From positions 1-9,428 of the forward strand of contig SLKF01000061.1 in the NCBI GenBank assembly GCA_007134725.1: a stretch of DNA of 9,428 bases, written 5' to 3'. A model generated the notes under the pieces. The model saw only the letters and a list, made by a program, of their open reading frames with translations, searched no databases and was not told the origin of the DNA. Of this stretch, positions 5,031 to 9,428 are shown in pieces (position 1 is the first letter of the stretch; every line of letters starts with the position of its first letter). This DNA comes from Clostridiales bacterium. GTDB taxonomy: Bacteria; Bacillota; Clostridia; Peptostreptococcales; T1SED10-28. The position numbers and the translations under genes were made by a program.

Positions 5031-6188
5031 TTAAAAAATATTATAGGCATAGGCAAACCAATTTTTGATCTGTTCTATGGCCTCTTGCCAAAGATATTCT
5101 CCCTGACCTTGTTGAAGATTGTGGTATTCTTCAAGGGAATAGGTAAAGTTGGTTAATCCTCCTAAAACCAATACCACTAAGATTATTACCACTAGGGCTA
5201 CCTTAAGGGTTTTCTTTAGGATTCTTCTTCTTTTTCTTTTTTTCAGTAAAGTTTCCAGATAATCGTTTCCCACTTTTTTCCCCTGTTCTTCACATTCCTT
5301 GGCCAGGCTGTCCGCATCCTTATAGCCGGTGATCCTGTAAAAAAGTTTTGCCGCTTCCTGAAATTCCTGTTCGTAACGGGCGGCCTCTTTTTTCTCCATC
5401 CCCTTCTGATAAGTTACTTCCTGGTGTAAACCTAAAGCCTTTTCTTCACATTCTTTTTTCCGTTCTTTTGCATCTTTATAGTTTTCGATGGATTGAAACA
5501 GTACGCCCGCTTCCTGAAGCAGGGAAGCCACCGTTTCCGGTTCCTTATCTTTGACTAATTCCAGTCTTTCCACTGCTTGCAGATACACTTTTTCCTGTTT
5601 TTCAGCTTCCCCTCGCCGTCGTGCTTCCTTGGAGAGCTCTAAAGCATCCTTATACTCGGAAATACTTTCCAATTTTGCTGCCGCCCCTTCGTAGTCTTCT
5701 TCTGTCATGGCGTGTTCCATTGCAGCTATTCCTTTTTGATAAGTTTTTTCATGTTTTTCCTTTTCAAAACGTTCCAGAACTTCTCGGTTATACTCCCTAA
5801 TTCTTTCATGCTCCTCCCCTTTGGCAAAGCGGAGAGCACGATTATAATCCATATACTCCGTCAAGGGCCGGTCCGCCGAAGCCACCATTTCCCTTTCATC
5901 GGATACTTGCAGCAAGACCAAAAGCTTAAGAAGGTATGCCTCGGGGAGCTTCGGATCCAGTTCCAGGGCTTTTTCCGTCAATTCCTCGGCTTTGGTATAC
6001 TCTTTCTCTTCCAACTCCAATTTAGCCCGGATCATCAGGTTTTTTCCCCGTTTTTCATCATTTTTTGCCAATACATTGATCAGATGGTGATCCTTGAAAT
6101 CATTCACCATTGGAAAACCACAATGTATGCAGTTTTGTGACTGATCGGATATTTCTTTCTGGCATTCCGGACAATTTACTAAAGCCAC
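5031..6188 (-). CDS. Zinc-ribbon, TPR/YKDA-repeat, single-span membrane protein
   Basis: A protein of about 385 residues, not assigned to a named family. It starts with a zinc ribbon: Cys6-x2-Cys9, then Cys20-x2-Cys23. A TPR-like hairpin follows (EYTKAEELTEKALELDPKLPEAYLL). Next come three or more copies of a clostridial repeat with the core I.xYKDA.xL.KEC (EYKDALEL, NYKDAKERKKECEE, GYKDADSLAKECEE) in a charged coiled-coil-like setting. A basic stretch (KKRKRRR) precedes one membrane span at about 328-345, leaving a 40-residue tail, so the N-terminal part is probably cytoplasmic. The GTG at 6188 is preferred, giving MALVNCPEC as in many zinc-ribbon proteins, with AAGGGG nine bases upstream. 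The in-frame ATG at 6197 would add three residues but overlaps its own SD. Likely a scaffold or sensor; no enzyme motif is seen. Confidence 0.82.
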   Translation of the reverse strand: MALVNCPECQKEISDQSQNCIHCGFPMVNDFKDHHLINVLAKNDEKRGKNLMIRAKLELEEKEYTKAEELTEKALELDPKLPEAYLLKLLVLLQVSDEREMVASADRPLTEYMDYNRALRFAKGEEHERIREYNREVLERFEKEKHEKTYQKGIAAMEHAMTEEDYEGAAAKLESISEYKDALELSKEARRRGEAEKQEKVYLQAVERLELVKDKEPETVASLLQEAGVLFQSIENYKDAKERKKECEEKALGLHQEVTYQKGMEKKEAARYEQEFQEAAKLFYRITGYKDADSLAKECEEQGKKVGNDYLETLLKKRKRRRILKKTLKVALVVIILVVLVLGGLTNFTYSLEEYHNLQQGQGEYLWQEAIEQIKNWFAYAYNIF

Positions 6189-6289
6189 TACCCTCATCCC
6201 CTTTTCCGTTCCTTTTCTTATAGTAATAATTCTACAAATAACTCTCTATTCCTCTTTTTTTGTACAACTTTTTTCATTTTTCTAAATAG

Positions 6290-6334
6290 TCAATGGTTTT
6301 CCCTGCATTTTTGGCGTACAGAATTTTTTGCCAT
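6290..6334 (-). CDS. Possible 14-codon micro-ORF with strong RBS
   Basis: ATG at 6334 is preceded by AGGAGGG with a four-base gap and encodes MAKNSVRQKCRENH before TGA at 6290-6292. The frame stays open for more than 20 further codons after the TGA, but no SECIS-like hairpin or CxxU context is seen. It lies between the cysteine-rich small gene and the zinc-ribbon protein and could be a leader peptide or a decayed gene start. Confidence 0.25.
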   Translation of the reverse strand: MAKNSVRQKCRENH

Positions 6335-6357
6335 ACAACCCTCCTGTTCCTGGTGAG

Positions 6358-6525
6358 CTACCTAAAACTAATCACCCAACAACCGTTGCAGTTTTTCAGT
6401 TTTATTATGCTTTTTCGCTTTGACGGTTTACATTTTTCTTCACACCATCCCATGATTTTCCAACAGCATAATATTCCGCCAAGCACCGCTAAAACCAAAC
6501 CCCATTTTTTTGTATTCTTTTCCAT
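6358..6525 (-). CDS. Cysteine-rich 55-residue hypothetical protein
   Basis: A small gene opening MEKNTKKWGLVLAVLGGILCC with AGGAGGGG seven bases before the ATG at 6525, stopping at TAG 6358-6360. Residues 8-22 are hydrophobic, with Cys20-Cys21 at the end, which could be a short membrane anchor. The rest is strongly basic with Cys28, Cys32, Cys46 and Cys49, the last pair as CNGC. I recognise no family. Six cysteines in 55 residues suggest metal binding or disulfides. It lies 90 bases downstream of the methyltransferase, on the same strand. The strong ribosome binding site and coherent composition support a real gene, but coding is not proven. Confidence 0.5.
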   Translation of the reverse strand: MEKNTKKWGLVLAVLGGILCCWKIMGWCEEKCKPSKRKSIIKLKNCNGCWVISFR

Positions 6526-6615
6526 GGAATCCCCTCCTAATGTAATATTTCGATATTTTTATTACCTTCCTTCTCTTGATGTTCCCTTTACACTTCACCA
6601 CTTTCAGTATTCTCT

Positions 6616-8697
6616 TTAGCTTTTGTTAGAAAGCTGAAAATACTCCTCCAGTACCTGATCAATCTCTGCCATTAAAGATTTTTTCTCCTGTCCTTGAAGA
6701 ATGTTCTTCACCAAGGTCTCAATTTGTAGTCCCAGTGTTGGATCCATAGGAATTCTTAAATCCATAACGCTGTTGGGATAATAATCATAGATCCCCTTTC
6801 CCAGGTTCTTGCCAAAGCTTTGAAAGTATTCTTCATAAATGGTGGAATTTAATATGCCCAGCAAATATTCTAAGGATATCCGGTCCCTGTAGGGACTCTT
6901 TACCACAAGACCGTATACATCCGCACTGCAAAATAACTTTCCATCATCCAGGGCAAAGCGATTCGTTGCACTTTTATAAGGAAAAATAATTTTTTTCTGT
7001 TCGAATAGGGCTGGGGTTCTTCCCCACTGCAGATGATGCCAGGGACGTATTCCCCGCACACATTCCCGCCGTTTGCTAAGGCGATCCCGGTACAGGGTAA
7101 TATGGTCCATGGCCCTTAGGGAAGCCCTTGGATCCTCTATCAGATCCCCATAAATCAACTGTTGATTATTCTGCTGAATTCCATATTTTTCAACATGACG
7201 ACTTTTGATCCATTCCTTTAACAGCTCTTTTTCAATACCTTTATCCCGGGCCTCTTCCCCGGTCATAATAAAGGCTTTATCACAACCGGTAATAACCCCT
7301 TGAAAGCTTTTGGCCACTTCCCCTAAAGTGGTCGTGGAAAGGGCTTCAATTTTTTGATATCGGATTTTTTCCTCCTTTGAGATCAGGGTCCACCGTTTTT
7401 CCTTTAAATCCTTTTGGGATAAGGTGAAATTCTCAAAGGATTCCCCTTGAAAAACCTCTTGTAAGGGAGCATGGATATCTATTTTACTCTTTGGATCCAA
7501 AAGTTTTCGAACCTGTAGGGGTTGTTCTTCTTCTTTGGTTGATGATTTCGGTGTAAACAGATACATTGCCGTTGCTACCCCAAGTCCTTTAAAAATTTCT
7601 CCTCCGTAAAAATCCACAATTTCCAAGATCTCTGCCCTCTCTTGCAAATATTTTCGAAGGGACTTTCCCGTAGGGCTTTCCATGAAATACCTGGAGGTAA
7701 TGATCATGGCTTTTCCCTCCCGGCGAAGATTTTCAAGGATTCGTTCAAAGAAACAGTAGGATAAATCGGATTTATCTTGAAATACCCTGGGGTACTGATT
7801 CAGCAGCCACTTTTTATAGGAAAGCTCCAAGGCTTTGTGTCCGACATAGGGGGGATTCCCCACAATAACATCAAACTTCTTCAAATAAAACTGCTTTTCC
7901 TTTCCTGGATCTCCTTCTTCCGCCTCCCAAGGTCTGAGGCTGTCCCCTTTTAGAATATTTAAGGTTTTCGGTAAATGACTAAGATCTTTTAACAGTAAAT
8001 TAATGGACGTAAGGTTCACCCCGAATCCGTCGTAGTCCATACCATAAATACAGTGTTCCAGTAAATGTTTATGTAACTGCTCTTTCTGCCAATAATCAGT
8101 GCCGTAATTTTTTTGCAGGTCCGGCAGCGCTTTTACAAACTTATCATATAAAAGGTCGTAGGCTTTAATCAAAAAATGTCCGGAACCGCAGGCGATATCC
8201 CCCACTTTCACATAGGGATTTTTCACAGGATCAAAATCTTCTAAGGCTTTCTCAACAATATACGCTACAACTGCCGGGGGAGTATAGAACTGTCCTAAGC
8301 CTTTTCGACTTTTGGGATCTAAAAATTCTTCGTAAATATCCCCTAAAAGATGATCCGCCGATTCTGCAAAGGAAAATTTTTCTTGTCTCAGTTCAAGATA
8401 TAAACTCTCCACCGCCTCTTTTCCTGCGGGAGTCCAAGGAATTTCCTCCCAGGGATACATTCCTTGTTGGAGGCCATACAGCACCTCATGTAAGGGTTCA
8501 AAGAGGTAGCTTGATTTGAGCAGCAAGCTGCTTCCGCTTTCAACAAATCCCTTGTCTTCTAAAATCCGATATAGTAAAATTTTGTTGATGATTTCGTAGG
8601 CTTCTTTTCCCGTTAAAAAAGAGCCTTCCTGGATAATCCTAGTATTATTCATAGATTTTAAGGCTTTTTTCAACACTTTCAGTATCGCTTTTTTCAT
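6616..8697 (-). CDS. Eco57I/TaqI-like N6-adenine DNA methyltransferase
   Basis: A 693-residue class I SAM-dependent DNA methyltransferase that should methylate the N6 of adenine in a specific site. The start at 8697 has AAGGAG seven bases upstream. Residues about 1-130 form the helical N-terminal region typical of this group (INKILLYRILEDKG). GLGQFYTPPAVVAYIV (133-148) leads to SAM motif I DIACGSG (167-173), then GMDYDGFGVNLTSINLLL (219-236) and catalytic motif IV NPPY (281-284). After about 455, LGEVAKSFQGVITGCDKAF and the block near 545-600 (IRPWHHLQWGR, IIFPYKS, LFCSADVYGLV) match a TaqI-like C-terminal specificity domain. I see no PD-(D/E)xK nuclease domain, and the length is short for a fused type IIG enzyme. 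No restriction gene is adjacent, so an orphan or regulatory methyltransferase is likely, although a partner elsewhere is possible. Confidence 0.9.
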   Translation of the reverse strand: MKKAILKVLKKALKSMNNTRIIQEGSFLTGKEAYEIINKILLYRILEDKGFVESGSSLLLKSSYLFEPLHEVLYGLQQGMYPWEEIPWTPAGKEAVESLYLELRQEKFSFAESADHLLGDIYEEFLDPKSRKGLGQFYTPPAVVAYIVEKALEDFDPVKNPYVKVGDIACGSGHFLIKAYDLLYDKFVKALPDLQKNYGTDYWQKEQLHKHLLEHCIYGMDYDGFGVNLTSINLLLKDLSHLPKTLNILKGDSLRPWEAEEGDPGKEKQFYLKKFDVIVGNPPYVGHKALELSYKKWLLNQYPRVFQDKSDLSYCFFERILENLRREGKAMIITSRYFMESPTGKSLRKYLQERAEILEIVDFYGGEIFKGLGVATAMYLFTPKSSTKEEEQPLQVRKLLDPKSKIDIHAPLQEVFQGESFENFTLSQKDLKEKRWTLISKEEKIRYQKIEALSTTTLGEVAKSFQGVITGCDKAFIMTGEEARDKGIEKELLKEWIKSRHVEKYGIQQNNQQLIYGDLIEDPRASLRAMDHITLYRDRLSKRRECVRGIRPWHHLQWGRTPALFEQKKIIFPYKSATNRFALDDGKLFCSADVYGLVVKSPYRDRISLEYLLGILNSTIYEEYFQSFGKNLGKGIYDYYPNSVMDLRIPMDPTLGLQIETLVKNILQGQEKKSLMAEIDQVLEEYFQLSNKS

Positions 8698-8747
8698 AGG
8701 AGAACTCCTTCTTGATAATTATCCAAGGATTCTGTTATTTCCTTATC

Positions 8748-8756
8748 ATTATATCA
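8748..8756 (-). promoter_or_regulatory. Extended -10 promoter for the methyltransferase
   Basis: Minus-strand TGATATAAT is a consensus extended -10 (TGnTATAAT), about 50 bases before the start codon; the -35 region is A/T-rich but not consensus. It gives the methyltransferase its own transcription start, separate from glycogen phosphorylase. Confidence 0.6.
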
Positions 8757-8814
8757 CATTCTTCTTTGGAAAAATTTCACTTTTAACATTTTTTTACTAC
8801 TTTAAGCAGAGAAG

Positions 8815-8853
8815 AGATAAAAGAAGGATGCCTGTACACTCTACAGACATCCT
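8815..8853 (-). terminator. Intrinsic terminator after glycogen phosphorylase
   Basis: On the minus strand AGGATGTCTGTA pairs with TACAGGCATCCT (8853-8825, one G·U) around a five-base loop, followed by a U-rich tract (TCTTTTATC). Confidence 0.78.
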
Positions 8854-8859
8854 ACTATA

Positions 8860-9428
8860 TTAGCTGGGATCCACGGGATTCAAATGCCATATTTGTTCAT
8901 TGTACTCTTTAATGGTCCGATCACTGGAGAAATATCCGGCCTTAGCCATATTTCTGATGGCTTTTTCCCACCAGATTTTTGGATCCCGATAGAGTTCGTC
9001 GATTTTTTCATTTCCTCTACAATAAGATTCAAAATCTTTAAGAATGAAGTAGGGATCTGCCGGGCCGTGATTGTCCTGCAATAAGTCTTGGTATATTTCC
9101 CGAAACATATCCGGATTTTCCGGTTCTAAAGTGCCGTCCACCAGTTGATCCAAGACTTTTTTCAGATCCGGGTTTTCTTCATAAATTTTATAGGGTTGAT
9201 AGCTGCCCTCTTTTCGAATTTTTGCGATCTCCTCTTCTCTTAGGCCGAATATCTCAATGTTTTCCTTGCCTAGCGCCCTTTCCATTTCGATGTTTGCCCC
9301 ATCAAAGGTCCCCAGGGTAAAGGCTCCGTTAAGCATAAATTTCATATTGCCGGTCCCGGAAGCTTCCTTCCCTGCGGTGGAAATTTGTTTGCTGACATCG
9401 GAAGCGGGAATAATCTTTTGGGCCAGGG
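8860..9428 (-). CDS. glgP: Glycogen phosphorylase, C-terminal part (cut by right edge)
   Basis: The last 188 residues of glycogen/starch phosphorylase, which releases glucose-1-phosphate from alpha-1,4-glucans using pyridoxal phosphate. The frame continues to the right edge, so the internal Met at 9345 is not the start. The visible part begins LAQKIIPASDVSKQISTAGKEASGTGNMKF; the Lys in GTGNMKF is the PLP Schiff-base lysine. MLNGAFTLGTFDGANIEM follows, then the C-terminal helices ending IWHLNPVDPS. Roughly three quarters of the usual protein of about 800 residues lies outside. The gene ends with its own terminator and is probably the last in a glycogen operon extending rightward. Confidence 0.95.
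   Translation of the reverse strand, partial: LAQKIIPASDVSKQISTAGKEASGTGNMKFMLNGAFTLGTFDGANIEMERALGKENIEIFGLREEEIAKIRKEGSYQPYKIYEENPDLKKVLDQLVDGTLEPENPDMFREIYQDLLQDNHGPADPYFILKDFESYCRGNEKIDELYRDPKIWWEKAIRNMAKAGYFSSDRTIKEYNEQIWHLNPVDPS

Noticed and set aside
5712..6140. Plus-strand open frame of 142 codons
   Set aside because: It is antisense to the repeat-rich zinc-ribbon protein, with no start signals and Phe/Gln-rich composition typical of a shadow frame.
6290..6292. TGA ending the micro-ORF as a second selenocysteine codon
   Set aside because: No stem with a G-containing loop follows it; the downstream bases are nearly all A/T, and there is no redox motif around the codon.
6293..6619. 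Plus-strand open frame of 108 codons
   Set aside because: It has no ribosome binding site, a composition of mainly F, H and P from antisense reading, and is opposite a better-supported minus-strand small gene.

Overview
The window reads as chromosome of an anaerobic, spore-former-type Firmicute (class Clostridia). The basis is strong AGGAGG-type ribosome binding sites, AT-rich intergenic DNA with U-tract terminators, clostridial protein families, and an apparent selenocysteine-encoding gene. Some alkaliphilic clostridia are known to use selenocysteine in a glutaredoxin. No species can be named from the sequence alone. I see no tRNA, rRNA, CRISPR array or insertion sequence.

Layout, left to right. 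Positions 1-1391 hold a leftward gene for a secreted SGNH/GDSL hydrolase (248-1135). It is bracketed by three copies of a structured RNA element, two of which end in an intrinsic terminator. One copy lies in the hydrolase leader; the other two lie in tandem downstream, facing the left edge. Positions 1509-2174 encode a DUF3159-type membrane protein. Convergent to it, at 2207-2545, is a gene that looks broken unless one in-frame TGA is read as selenocysteine. It then encodes a 112-residue glutaredoxin-like protein with a U-P-H-C active site fused to a C-terminal four-cysteine zinc ribbon. A SECIS-like hairpin sits directly after the TGA. Divergent from it is DNA polymerase IV (dinB, 2641-3714), which converges on a DapF-fold racemase most like CntK histidine racemase (3730-4560). 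Divergent from that is a CsbD-like stress protein (4723-4911) with a clear terminator.

From 5031 to the right edge every gene reads leftward: a zinc-ribbon membrane-anchored protein with YKDA-type repeats, a 14-codon micro-ORF, a 55-residue cysteine-rich small protein, an Eco57I/TaqI-like adenine DNA methyltransferase with no visible restriction partner, and the C-terminal part of glycogen phosphorylase cut by the window edge.

The genes do not form one pathway. They cover polysaccharide turnover, redox chemistry, translesion synthesis, D-amino-acid or opine-type chemistry, stress response and DNA modification. The two observations most worth following are the seleno-glutaredoxin/zinc-ribbon fusion with its SECIS, and the repeated leader RNA, whose copies show compensatory base changes.
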